Shown in pieces: positions 7,072-14,026 of a stretch of 35,564 nucleotides of DNA. Both the position numbers and the translations under genes were made by a program. The stretch comes from Streptomyces otsuchiensis. GTDB taxonomy: Bacteria; Actinomycetota; Actinomycetes; Streptomycetales; Streptomycetaceae. The DNA is taken from the NCBI RefSeq assembly GCF_004305975.1, contig NZ_BHZI01000019.1, positions 1 through 35,564 of the forward strand, written 5' to 3'. Within the stretch, counting starts at the first letter, position 1. The number at the start of each line of letters is the position of its first letter. Below the pieces are notes generated by a model, which saw only the letters and a list, made by a program, of their open reading frames with translations, was not told the origin of the DNA and searched no databases.

Positions 7072-8091
7072 ATGCGACGACCCCCGACCCGACCACTTGC
7101 CGTGCTCGCCGCGGCGGGCATGCTGGTCCTGGCCGGATGCGGTACGGCGACGAGCGAGCCCCGCGACGCCGCGTCGTCCGACGACGCGGGCGGCACCATC
7201 CGGGCGCACGAGGTCATGCGGTTGACACAGCCCCACGCCGAGACCGGGATGACCTTGCTGGAGGGCCCCACGTTCGGCACGGACGGCCGGCTGGTCGTCG
7301 TCGACGTCACCGCACCCGAGGGCGAACCCAAGGTGATGAGTGTCGACGTCGGGAAGAAGACGGTGCGACCGCTCCACACCGACGGCCGCGGGGCGTACAC
7401 TTCGGCGCAGTTCAGCCCCCACGACGGGCGGCTCTACCTCACCGACTACCTGCACGGCGAGATCGTGAGCCTGGACGCGGGCGGCGGGGACGCGAAGACC
7501 TTCTTCTCCGGCGAGGTCGACGGAGCGCCGATGAACCCCGACGACATCGCCTTCGACCAGGACGGCAACCTGTATGTGAGCGACTCGCGCGGCCTCTCCG
7601 AGGGCGTGGCCCACGGACGGGTGGTCCGCGTCAGCCGCGACGGTGCGCAGGCCGACGTGCTGGCCGACGGCCTGGCGGCGACGAACGGGGTGTCGTTCGA
7701 CGCCGACTACCACGGGCTGTGGTTCAGCGAGCTGACCGAGAACCGGATCTCCTACCTGCAGCTCGACGAACAGGGCGAGGTGACCTCACGGCACACCGCG
7801 ATCCGCGTGGACGGCGGGATCGCGCAGACCGACTCCATCGCCGTGGACGCCGACGGCAACCTCTACGTGGGGCTGCACGGCCGGCCGGCCATGGCCGTGT
7901 ACAGCCCTCACGGCGAGCGGCTGGCGACGATCGAACCCCCGGCGGAGGCCGAAGGGCTGAAGTCGGCGACGAACGTGGCCATCACACCGGGCGGGACCAA
8001 GGCGTACATGACGGTCAGCGGACCCGCCGGCGGATACCTCTACACCTTCGACGCCCTCGCGGAGGGCACCAGGCAGTCCAACGGCGGCTGA
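7072..8091 (+). CDS. SMP-30/gluconolactonase-family lipoprotein
   Basis: A 339-aa surface lipoprotein of the six-bladed beta-propeller SMP-30/lactonase group, which hydrolyses lactones (Ca2+- or Zn2+-dependent in the family). The lipobox LAGC places the lipidated Cys at residue 23 after a short basic, hydrophobic signal. Propeller-type repeats follow: FGTDGRLVVVD, FSPHDGRLYLTD, FDQDGNLYVSD, FDADYHGLWFSE, VDADGNLYVGL, with the family NPDD and ATNGV motifs. ATG 7072 follows the ribosome site AGGAAGAGGG; the open frame extending to 6964 lacks one. It diverges from a Baeyer-Villiger enzyme whose products are lactones or esters, and it converges on a TetR gene with a gap of only 12 bases. The lactonase would sit outside the membrane while the oxygenase is cytoplasmic. 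Catalytic activity is inferred. Confidence 0.82.
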   Translation: MRRPPTRPLAVLAAAGMLVLAGCGTATSEPRDAASSDDAGGTIRAHEVMRLTQPHAETGMTLLEGPTFGTDGRLVVVDVTAPEGEPKVMSVDVGKKTVRPLHTDGRGAYTSAQFSPHDGRLYLTDYLHGEIVSLDAGGGDAKTFFSGEVDGAPMNPDDIAFDQDGNLYVSDSRGLSEGVAHGRVVRVSRDGAQADVLADGLAATNGVSFDADYHGLWFSELTENRISYLQLDEQGEVTSRHTAIRVDGGIAQTDSIAVDADGNLYVGLHGRPAMAVYSPHGERLATIEPPAEAEGLKSATNVAITPGGTKAYMTVSGPAGGYLYTFDALAEGTRQSNGG

Positions 8092-8103
8092 GAACGCCCG
8101 CGT

Positions 8104-8709
8104 TCATCCGTTGAAGGGCCGAACCGGTCCCACCTCGACGCCGAGCAGCCGCCAGGCGGCCAGCGCCCGGCGCTCGCGCTCCTCGCGGGTGGGGCCGGTC
8201 ACGGTCGCGGAGACCATGGCGACGGCCAGCTCCAGTTCCTCCGCGCTCAGCCGGTGGTCCGCCGGCAGGTGTGCCCGCAGGCTTCGCTGGACCCGCTCGG
8301 AGAGGTCCAGCGCGTGTGCGCGGTGGCCGGAGCGGACGGCCATCCGTTCGGTGTGCAGCAGACCGATGAACGCCGCCGACTGCGCGAGATGCCAGGTGAG
8401 CACACCGAGGACCTCGCCGAAGCCGGCTCCCTCGGCCCCGGCGGCCTGCTCGACCTGCCGCACGTTCTCCTCCAGGACCGCCGCCACCGCGGCACTCCGG
8501 TCCGGGAGGTGCCGGTAGAGGACTCCCTGGCTCACCCCGGCCCTGCGCGCGATCGCCGACAGGGGCGCTTCCAGGCCCTGTTCGGCGAAGATCTCCCGCG
8601 CGGCGGCGACCACGGCGGCACGGTTGCGGGCGGCGGCCTTCGGCCCGCCGTTGGCGGGTCTTCGCCCTTCCCGTTCGGTCTGCTCCGTCCGTTCGGTCTG
8701 CTCCGTCAC
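8104..8709 (-). CDS. TetR-family transcriptional regulator
   Basis: A 201-aa protein with a TetR N-terminal DNA-binding domain at about residues 30-76: the helix AAVVAAAREIFAEQG, then the helix-turn-helix LSAIARRAGVSQGVLYRHLPD. A variable helical ligand-binding domain follows. The first 14 residues are a TEQTER duplication. The start is GTG 8709; a TACGCT box ends six bases upstream, so the message may be leaderless. The gene converges on the lactonase-like gene and is the best candidate to bind the 6937-6960 dyad and repress the monooxygenase/lactonase pair. Ligand unknown, perhaps the ketone substrate. Confidence 0.88.
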   Translation of the reverse strand: MTEQTERTEQTEREGRRPANGGPKAAARNRAAVVAAAREIFAEQGLEAPLSAIARRAGVSQGVLYRHLPDRSAAVAAVLEENVRQVEQAAGAEGAGFGEVLGVLTWHLAQSAAFIGLLHTERMAVRSGHRAHALDLSERVQRSLRAHLPADHRLSAEELELAVAMVSATVTGPTREERERRALAAWRLLGVEVGPVRPFNG

Positions 8710-8852
8710 TCCGGCAGCGTACCGGCAGGGTGAGGGCGGCCTACCGTCCCGTTCGGGCCGCCCGCGGTGACCCGCCCCGCGCGCACCGGTCCGCCCGGGC
8801 GCACCACTCCCGGGTGCGCCCGCGAACCCTCGTCACGGGCCCACCCGGCAGC

Positions 8853-8869
8853 ACCACGGTTAGAGTGGT
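8853..8869 (+). promoter_or_regulatory. Putative promoter/operator of the ArsR-like gene
   Basis: TAGAGT at 8861-8866 fits a -10 box, 29 bases before ATG 8896. It is embedded in an inverted repeat, ACCAC (8853-8857) and GTGGT (8865-8869). A repressor bound there would cover the -10 element, so autoregulation by the encoded winged-helix protein is possible. I see no convincing -35 box. Confidence 0.35.
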
Positions 8870-8895
8870 CCACCTCGCTTTTCGACGGAGCATCC

Positions 8896-9918
8896 ATGCT
8901 GCGGATCCACTTCACCCCCGAGGACCTGACGCGGGTCAAGGTGGCGCCCGGCCCGGACTTCCTGTGGGAGATCGCCAACAGCGTGCAGACGCTGCAACGG
9001 ACCGACGGGGAGCGGGTGTTCGGCGCCTGGCGTCGATGGGTGCGGCCACGGCTCCCACCGAGCCGGCAGCTGCTCTCGCCGTTGCTGCCCCCGCGGGGCT
9101 ACTCCCCGGACTTCCTCACCCCCACGTCCGGCGACCGCACGACCCTCCAGGCGGCCATCGACACCCTGCTCGGAACGCCGCGCCCCAGGCTGCGCACGGA
9201 GCTGACCCGGCTGGCCGGCTCGACGCGGCTGCCCGGATGGACGCGCGCGCTCGCCGAAGGAGACGCGGGCACGCTCGCACAGCTCGGCGACGCTCTTCAC
9301 GCCTACCAGGCGCAGGCGCTCCTCCCGCACTGGCGGCACGTCCGCGCGGACATCGACGCGGACCGCGCACGGCGGATGCAGAGCCTGATGAACGGCGGCA
9401 CCGAGGGCCTGCTGGCGGGGCTCGGTCCGGACGTCCGCTGGCGCCCGCCGGTGCTGGAGGTGACGTACCCGACCAACCAGGAGCTGCGTCTGGCCGGCCG
9501 GGGACTCGTGCTGCAGCCCTCCTTCTTCTGCTGGCCCACTCCGACCACCTTGGCGGACGGGCAGCTGCCGCCTGTCCTGGTCCACCCGATCCTGCACACG
9601 GCCGGGTGGGCGACGCCGCCGGGCGGGACGGAGCCGGCGGTCGACCGCGACCCCCTCGCCCGGCTCCTCGGGAGGACCCGTGCCCAGCTGCTGCGGGCCG
9701 CCCGCACCGGCTGCTCGACGGTGGAGGCCGCCCGGACGCTCCAGGTGACGCATCCGGCGGTCAGCCAGCACATGAACGTGCTGCGCGCGGCGGGTCTGAT
9801 CACCACCATCCGCACGGCCGGCCGCGGCCTCCACCTCGCCACGGCCGAGGGGCGTGCCCTTCTCGCCGTCGAGGACGGCGGCGTGCGGAGCGGGCCGGGC
9901 CAGGCGGCACCCACGTAA
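8896..9918 (+). CDS. ArsR-like winged-helix transcriptional regulator
   Basis: A 340-aa actinobacterial regulator with a long N-terminal region of unassigned function and a C-terminal ArsR-type winged helix-turn-helix at about residues 255-325. Its recognition segment is CSTVEAARTLQVTHPAVSQHMNVLRAAGLI, shown here in part only as the known pattern, followed by a wing (TIRTAGRGLHLATAEG). No obvious metal-binding Cys pair is seen, so metal sensing is not supported. ATG 8896 has GGAG at 8887-8890, five bases upstream; the frame open to 8767 lacks a site. It precedes two Tat-secreted enzyme genes in the same direction and could control them. A dyad overlaps its stop codon. Confidence 0.8.
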   Translation: MLRIHFTPEDLTRVKVAPGPDFLWEIANSVQTLQRTDGERVFGAWRRWVRPRLPPSRQLLSPLLPPRGYSPDFLTPTSGDRTTLQAAIDTLLGTPRPRLRTELTRLAGSTRLPGWTRALAEGDAGTLAQLGDALHAYQAQALLPHWRHVRADIDADRARRMQSLMNGGTEGLLAGLGPDVRWRPPVLEVTYPTNQELRLAGRGLVLQPSFFCWPTPTTLADGQLPPVLVHPILHTAGWATPPGGTEPAVDRDPLARLLGRTRAQLLRAARTGCSTVEAARTLQVTHPAVSQHMNVLRAAGLITTIRTAGRGLHLATAEGRALLAVEDGGVRSGPGQAAPT

Positions 9919-9932
9919 GCCTGCGCTTACGT
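9913..9932 (+). terminator. Perfect dyad spanning the regulator stop codon
   Basis: ACGTAAGC (9913-9920), loop CTGC, GCTTACGT (9925-9932). The TAA stop lies inside the left arm, and CTCTTGTG follows. It can be a factor-independent terminator of the regulator gene. Equally, it can be a DNA operator for the regulator itself, as it lies upstream of the secreted esterase gene. The rest of the 265-base gap shows only scattered TACGGGC-like words and the esterase ribosome site. Confidence 0.5.
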
Positions 9933-10183
9933 CTCTTGTGCCCGCGTCGGCCGGGCGACCAGGCTTGTCGCCGGGCGGCGCCTCCCCGTGGCCCGGCCGG
10001 CCCTCGACCCCCACCCGCCGTCCCGTTCACCCACTTACGGGCGCACCGCCGACGTACGGGCCCACCCCCGGCGCCGCGGTACGGCCGACGCCATCGACCG
10101 CTCGTCCCGCATCGCCTGCGACGGCGGCCGCGGCGCCGCCGCACGCACCCGGTACACCCTTCTTCCGTCCCCTGGAGGCCATG

Positions 10184-11170
10184 ATGAGCACCCACCGTCC
10201 GACACGCCGATCCCTGTTCAGGACGGCCGGCGGCCTGGCCGCGGCGACGGCTCTCGGAGGAGCGGGCGTACTGGCCACGGCCTCCACCGCCAACGCGGTC
10301 GGGGACGGGTTCGGCCTGCGAGTCGTGGACCGCGACGAGCGCGACCACCGCATGAAGTACTACCGGTTCGCGACCAACGCGATCGGCTGGGACCCGGCCG
10401 TCAACGTGCTGCTGCCCGACGACTACCACAGCGGACGCCGCTACCCGGTCCTCTACCTCTTCCACGGCGGCGGCATCGGCCAGGACTTCATGACCTTCGA
10501 CAAGATGGGCATCCGCCAGCAGACGGCGGGGAGGCCCATGATCGTCGTGATGCCCGACGGCGGGAGCACCGGCTGGTACTCCAACCCGGTCCGTTCCAAC
10601 GTCGGCCCGCGCAACTGGGAGACCTTCCACATCGACCAGCTGGTGCCGTGGATCGACGCCAACTTCCGTACCTACGCCGAGTACGACGGCCGCGCCGTCT
10701 CCGGTTTCTCGATGGGCGGGTTCGGCGCGCTGAAGTACGCCGCCAAGTACTACGGCCACTTCGCCTCGGTCAGCTCGCACTCGGGACCGGCCAGCCTGCG
10801 CCGTGACTTCGGCCTGGTCACGCACTGGGCCAACGCGTCCTCGGCCGCCGTGGACCTCGCCGGCGGGACGATCTACGGCGCGCCGCTGTGGAACGAGCGC
10901 CGGGTCAGCGACGACAACCCCGTTGAGCGCATCGGGAGTTACCACCACAAGCGGATCTTCCTGGTGGCCGGAACGAGTCCGGACCCGGTCAACTGGTTCG
11001 ACACGATCAATGAGAACCAGGTGCTCGCGGGCCAGCGGGAGTTCCGTTCGCTGCTCGGCGGGGCGGGTATCCCGCACGAGTGGCACGAGCCGCCGGGCGG
11101 CCACTTCGTCCGCCCCGACCTGTTCGCCCGCGACCTGGACGGGATCGTCGCGCGTCTGCGGAGGGCCTGA
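10184..11170 (+). CDS. Tat-secreted esterase D/antigen 85-like alpha/beta hydrolase
   Basis: Extracellular serine hydrolase of the esterase D (Ag85 mycolyltransferase-related) family, expected to cleave or transfer acyl esters. A Tat signal is seen: TRRSLF with Arg8-Arg9, hydrophobic region 16-33, and a probable cut near ANA (36-38). Catalytic Ser176 is in the nucleophile elbow GFSMGG. A family-typical WETFHIDQLVPWID stretch (145-158) mirrors Ag85 WETF. A late GGH before FVRPD supplies the likely catalytic His. The oxyanion region LFHGGG is at 92-97. The protein is 328 aa. ATG 10184 is five bases from GGAGG (10174-10178); ATG 10181 would be too close. It is followed by a second Tat-secreted protein after 90 bases, probably in one transcript. 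Confidence 0.85.
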   Translation: MSTHRPTRRSLFRTAGGLAAATALGGAGVLATASTANAVGDGFGLRVVDRDERDHRMKYYRFATNAIGWDPAVNVLLPDDYHSGRRYPVLYLFHGGGIGQDFMTFDKMGIRQQTAGRPMIVVMPDGGSTGWYSNPVRSNVGPRNWETFHIDQLVPWIDANFRTYAEYDGRAVSGFSMGGFGALKYAAKYYGHFASVSSHSGPASLRRDFGLVTHWANASSAAVDLAGGTIYGAPLWNERRVSDDNPVERIGSYHHKRIFLVAGTSPDPVNWFDTINENQVLAGQREFRSLLGGAGIPHEWHEPPGGHFVRPDLFARDLDGIVARLRRA

Positions 11171-11220
11171 ACCGCCCAGGGCCCGACCTGCCCGGGGCCT
11201 GAACCGCCCCGGGCCTGACC
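11163..11220. repeat. 15-bp direct repeat that duplicates the esterase stop region
   Basis: GGGCCTGAACCGCCC occurs at 11163-11177, containing the esterase stop TGA, and again at 11195-11209. A truncated copy GGGCCTGACC lies at 11211-11220. The copies look like tandem duplication of the gene end. They also give GC-rich pairing partners between the two genes, but no clean hairpin. Confidence 0.65.
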
Positions 11221-11260
11221 ACCCTTCACCCCCCCCGCCGAGCCTTCGGGAGGACTTGTC

Positions 11261-12388
11261 ATGCATGGATCGAACAACCCCTCGCGCTCCGCTCGGCACC
11301 ACGGCGGGGCCACCGGGCTCGGCCCTTCGGCCGGTCCGAGCCGCCGGGCGCTGCTGCGCTCGGCGGCGGTCGGTGGGCTCGCCGTCGCGGGCGTCGGCGC
11401 GCTGGGGCCGGGCGTGGCCGCCGCGCAGCAGGTCACGGGAACGAAGGTGCGCGACCTCACCGGCCCCGCGGAGACCGGCCGGTTCGCCGCGCCCTGGACG
11501 GACCTCGGGATACCGGCACGGTGCCCCGACGGCTCGACGCTCTTCGTCTGCGGTGACACCTTCGACGGTGAGGGCGTCGGCGGCCCCGACTGGCGGTCGC
11601 CGGTGGGACTGCGGTCCTCGCACTCCGCGCCGGGGTCACTCGTCATCGACGGCAGCGTGGGAGGCTCCCGCGCGGTCGGCCTCGTTCCGGAGGGCCACAC
11701 GGGGGGCACCACCGCCATCCCCTCGGACGTCTTCACCGTCGGGCCGACGATGTACATGCACCTGATGCGCGGGGTGATCTACCGGACCCACCACACGGAC
11801 TTCTGGCGCTCCGACGACAACGGCGAGACCTGGCACTACCTCTGCCAGTGGCCCGGCGACAGCCACGGCGGGCAGTTCCAGCAGAAGAGCTACGCGGTCG
11901 CCGACGACGGCTACTGCTACGTCCTCTCGACCGCCTTCAACCGGGAGGTGACCTCGGCCCTCCTGCTCCACCGGGTCCCCCAGGACGCCCTCGGGAACCC
12001 GGCGGCCTACGAGCCCTGGGGGTACGCGGACGGCAGGTGGGCCTGGGGCCATCCGCCGACATCCGTGACGCGTGAACGCCGGTGGGGAGAGATCTGCTTC
12101 CGGGCCATGGACGGCAGGTACGCGCTCACCTGGCTCAACATGAACCCGCTGGACATCCGCGCGCAGAGTTTCGCGCTGCCGACCTCGAACCTCTTCACCA
12201 CGCCGGAACAGACCATGATCGTTCCGACCGTGCCCGGTCAGGAGCGAGGCAATGCCGTGGCCAGTCCGTACGGGGGCTTCATCATCCCGGGGTCGAGCCT
12301 CGGCGACCTCCATATCGCCGTCAGCCAGTGGTACGACAACCGGAACTACCGGGTGATGCAGTACCGCGTCAACGGTCTGGCCGGGTGA
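11261..12388 (+). CDS. Tat-secreted DUF4185 protein (possible endo-D-arabinanase type)
   Basis: A 375-aa exported beta-propeller-like protein that I assign to the DUF4185 family, from LFVCGDTFDG, WRSDDNGETWHYL and the late PYGGFIIPGSS / ISQWYDNRNYRVMQY-type block typical of these proteins. A Tat signal is present: SRRALLRSA with Arg28-Arg29, then a hydrophobic stretch to about residue 55 (VAAA before QQ). Some DUF4185 proteins have been shown to be endo-D-arabinanases (GH183) acting on mycobacterial arabinan; whether this one is active is inference. The ribosome site GGGAGG (11248-11253) precedes ATG 11261. The pairing with an Ag85-like esterase is notable because mycolic esters and D-arabinan occur together in mycolata walls. 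Confidence 0.72.
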   Translation: MHGSNNPSRSARHHGGATGLGPSAGPSRRALLRSAAVGGLAVAGVGALGPGVAAAQQVTGTKVRDLTGPAETGRFAAPWTDLGIPARCPDGSTLFVCGDTFDGEGVGGPDWRSPVGLRSSHSAPGSLVIDGSVGGSRAVGLVPEGHTGGTTAIPSDVFTVGPTMYMHLMRGVIYRTHHTDFWRSDDNGETWHYLCQWPGDSHGGQFQQKSYAVADDGYCYVLSTAFNREVTSALLLHRVPQDALGNPAAYEPWGYADGRWAWGHPPTSVTRERRWGEICFRAMDGRYALTWLNMNPLDIRAQSFALPTSNLFTTPEQTMIVPTVPGQERGNAVASPYGGFIIPGSSLGDLHIAVSQWYDNRNYRVMQYRVNGLAG

Positions 12389-12490
12389 CGGGGTCCACGT
12401 CGGGCGGTGCGCGGCACGCCGGTGTGGTGCGTGACGTGAGGTTTGGGAGCCGCCTCTCGCGGCAACCCGAGTGGCCAGCGCGGATCGGGC

Positions 12491-12524
12491 CGGACGGGCC
12501 GTCCGCGCGAGGGCGGCCCGTCCG
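12491..12524 (+). terminator. 11-bp GC hairpin after the DUF4185 gene
   Basis: CGGACGGGCCG (12491-12501) pairs perfectly with CGGCCCGTCCG (12514-12524) around a 12-base loop. It lies about 100 bases after the DUF4185 stop and 37 bases before the next gene. It likely ends the esterase/DUF4185 transcript, with no T-tract. The left arm also contains its own palindrome GGACGGGCCGTCC. Confidence 0.55.
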
Positions 12525-12560
12525 CCCGAGCCGCCGTACCCCCGAGAGGAGCCACTTCGG

Positions 12561-12911
12561 ATGAGCGCCACCGACGACCTTCCCGTGCCCGACTGGGACC
12601 AGCAGCCCGCCGGGTCCCTGCTGCACCGCATCAGGAGCCTGGACAGCGATCAGCTGCACACGCTGATCAGCCACGAGGAGAACCACGCCGACCGCCCCGC
12701 GGTGCGGCAGATGCTCGCCACGCGCCTGGACGAGCTGGCCGACGGCGCGCGACCCACCCCGGGCGGCGAGAACCAGCCGGTCGACGCCGCCTCCGACGGA
12801 AGGACCGGATCACCCGTCGATCCGGCGACCGCCGCGCCGCCGCAGCACCATCCGCCGCACGGCAACCCCCGGCAGCCCGGCGAGGGCTACCGGCAGGGTC
12901 CCGGAACGTGA
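12561..12911 (+). CDS. Small conserved actinobacterial protein, unknown function
   Basis: A 116-aa soluble protein without signal or membrane segment. The N-terminal half (LPVPDWDQQPAGSLLHRIRS, then LDSDQLHTLISHEENHADRPAVRQMLATRLDEL) follows a pattern I recognise from uncharacterised actinobacterial proteins: LP.PDYD....SL.HRIRSL....L..L..YE..HA.RP.V...L..RL. The C-terminal half is disordered, rich in Pro, Gly and Gln. GAGAGGAG at 12544-12551, nine bases before ATG 12561, supports the start. It stands between two strong hairpins and so is probably its own transcript. No function can be assigned. Confidence 0.7.
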   Translation: MSATDDLPVPDWDQQPAGSLLHRIRSLDSDQLHTLISHEENHADRPAVRQMLATRLDELADGARPTPGGENQPVDAASDGRTGSPVDPATAAPPQHHPPHGNPRQPGEGYRQGPGT

Positions 12912-12955
12912 CCGGCCCCCTCACGCCCGGCTGAGCGTCCGGGCAGCACACGGAC

Positions 12956-12973
12956 CGCCCGGCCGGCCGGGCG
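12956..12973. terminator. Bidirectional terminator palindrome
   Basis: The 18 bases 12956-12973 form a perfect self-complementary sequence (CGCCCGGCC followed by its inverse complement). It ends directly at the stop codon of the minus-strand NrfD gene and 45 bases past the stop of the plus-strand small gene. The position suggests a shared terminator for the two convergent transcripts. Confidence 0.6.
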
Positions 12974-14026
12974 TCAGTCCGCTTCGCTCGCCCGCTCAGC
13001 GGCCTGGGCCCGCTCTGCCATCCGGGCCCGCTCGGCCATCCGCGCCCGCTGGGGCCCGACCGTGTGGGCGGGGTCCTCCGCCGAGGCGATGCCGGCGGCG
13101 AACACGCCGAACCGCGTGCAGGCCGATCCCGCGAGCAGGGCGGTCCCCGCGAGCACGCCCGCCGCCCGCGAGCGGCCCGACCACAGGCCCAGCGCGACAC
13201 CGCCGGCCGTCAACGCCCGCGCCGTCCGCAGCAGGCGGCCCGCCCGGCCCTCGCGCAGGGTCGACGCCACCGTCCCGAGCCGTTGGCGCATGGCGTGGTC
13301 GGCGGCGGCCTCCCCGGCCGCCCCGAGGAGCGCGGTGAGCCGGGCCGCGCCCGTCTCGCGGCGGGGCCCGAGGGCGAGGGCGGCTCCGGAGGCGGCGGTC
13401 AGCGCCGACCCCGCGAAGACGTAGGGGAGTTCCCGGTGCGCTCCGTGCCAGGCCGGCACGGCGGTGTCCGCCGCCAGCACGGCCGTGTAGGTGGCGACCG
13501 CCGGTCCCAGTACGGCAGCAGCCGCGGTCGCCGCCGCTCCGGCGCGGCGCGCCCGGCCGGAGAGCGCCGAGGCCGCCGCGGCCCCGGCCAGCGGGCCGTA
13601 GACGGCCAGCAGCCAGGAACCCACGCTCATCGGGGAAGTCGGCTTGATGACCCGCAGCATATGGGTGAAGCGTGACGGGACGCCGAGGTCGTGGATGAGC
13701 GCGGCCGTGGCCAGCCCCACCGAGCCGAGCGAGGTGATCTTCAGTGCGGTCGCGGTGCGTGGCGCGCCCGTCGCCTGGTGCGCGGCGGCCAGTACCGAGC
13801 CGGCTCCGGCGAGCCCGCCGAGGAAGAAGTAGCCGGCGATGTCGCGTGCCTCCCACGCCGGTGCCTTGATGATCGGACGGCCGTAGTAGCTGTCGAACGT
13901 CGCGCGGGGGACCATGAGTTGCTCGCCGCGACGGCGACGCCCGGTGCGGTGCGCCTCGGGCGCGGCGTCGCGCCCCGTCGGCCCGCTGTCGTGCACGGGA
14001 GCGGAGGGGTCGGTCTCGCCGGTCAT
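12974..14026 (-). CDS. nrfD: NrfD/polysulfide-reductase-type membrane anchor of formate dehydrogenase
   Basis: Integral membrane quinone-reactive subunit of the formate dehydrogenase operon. The 350-aa protein has a charged N-terminus of about 75 residues, then roughly eight hydrophobic helices. The NrfD family hallmark region is YYGRPIIKAPAWEARDIAGYFFLGGLAGAGS, seen here in segments from about residue 46 to 78. The C-terminus ends in a repeat (ARMAER twice, then AQAAER), probably from codon slippage. ATG 14026 overlaps the Fe-S subunit stop by four bases (ATGA), so translation is coupled; the longer frame to 14116 runs into that gene. In this arrangement NrfD replaces the cytochrome b subunit used by E. 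coli FdnI. Confidence 0.85.
   Translation of the reverse strand: MTGETDPSAPVHDSGPTGRDAAPEAHRTGRRRRGEQLMVPRATFDSYYGRPIIKAPAWEARDIAGYFFLGGLAGAGSVLAAAHQATGAPRTATALKITSLGSVGLATAALIHDLGVPSRFTHMLRVIKPTSPMSVGSWLLAVYGPLAGAAAASALSGRARRAGAAATAAAAVLGPAVATYTAVLAADTAVPAWHGAHRELPYVFAGSALTAASGAALALGPRRETGAARLTALLGAAGEAAADHAMRQRLGTVASTLREGRAGRLLRTARALTAGGVALGLWSGRSRAAGVLAGTALLAGSACTRFGVFAAGIASAEDPAHTVGPQRARMAERARMAERAQAAERASEAD

Noticed and set aside
4944-7400. An 818-codon minus-strand open frame across the monooxygenase
   Set aside because: It is a frame-shifted shadow of the Baeyer-Villiger gene and upstream DNA. Its translation is Arg/Pro/His-rich without domain signatures, while the real frame shows complete FAD/NADPH motifs.
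8896-9918. Metal-sensing ArsR regulator
   Set aside because: The winged helix is ArsR-like, but no Cys/His metal site is apparent near the recognition helix and no metal-resistance gene is adjacent, so metal sensing is not claimed.
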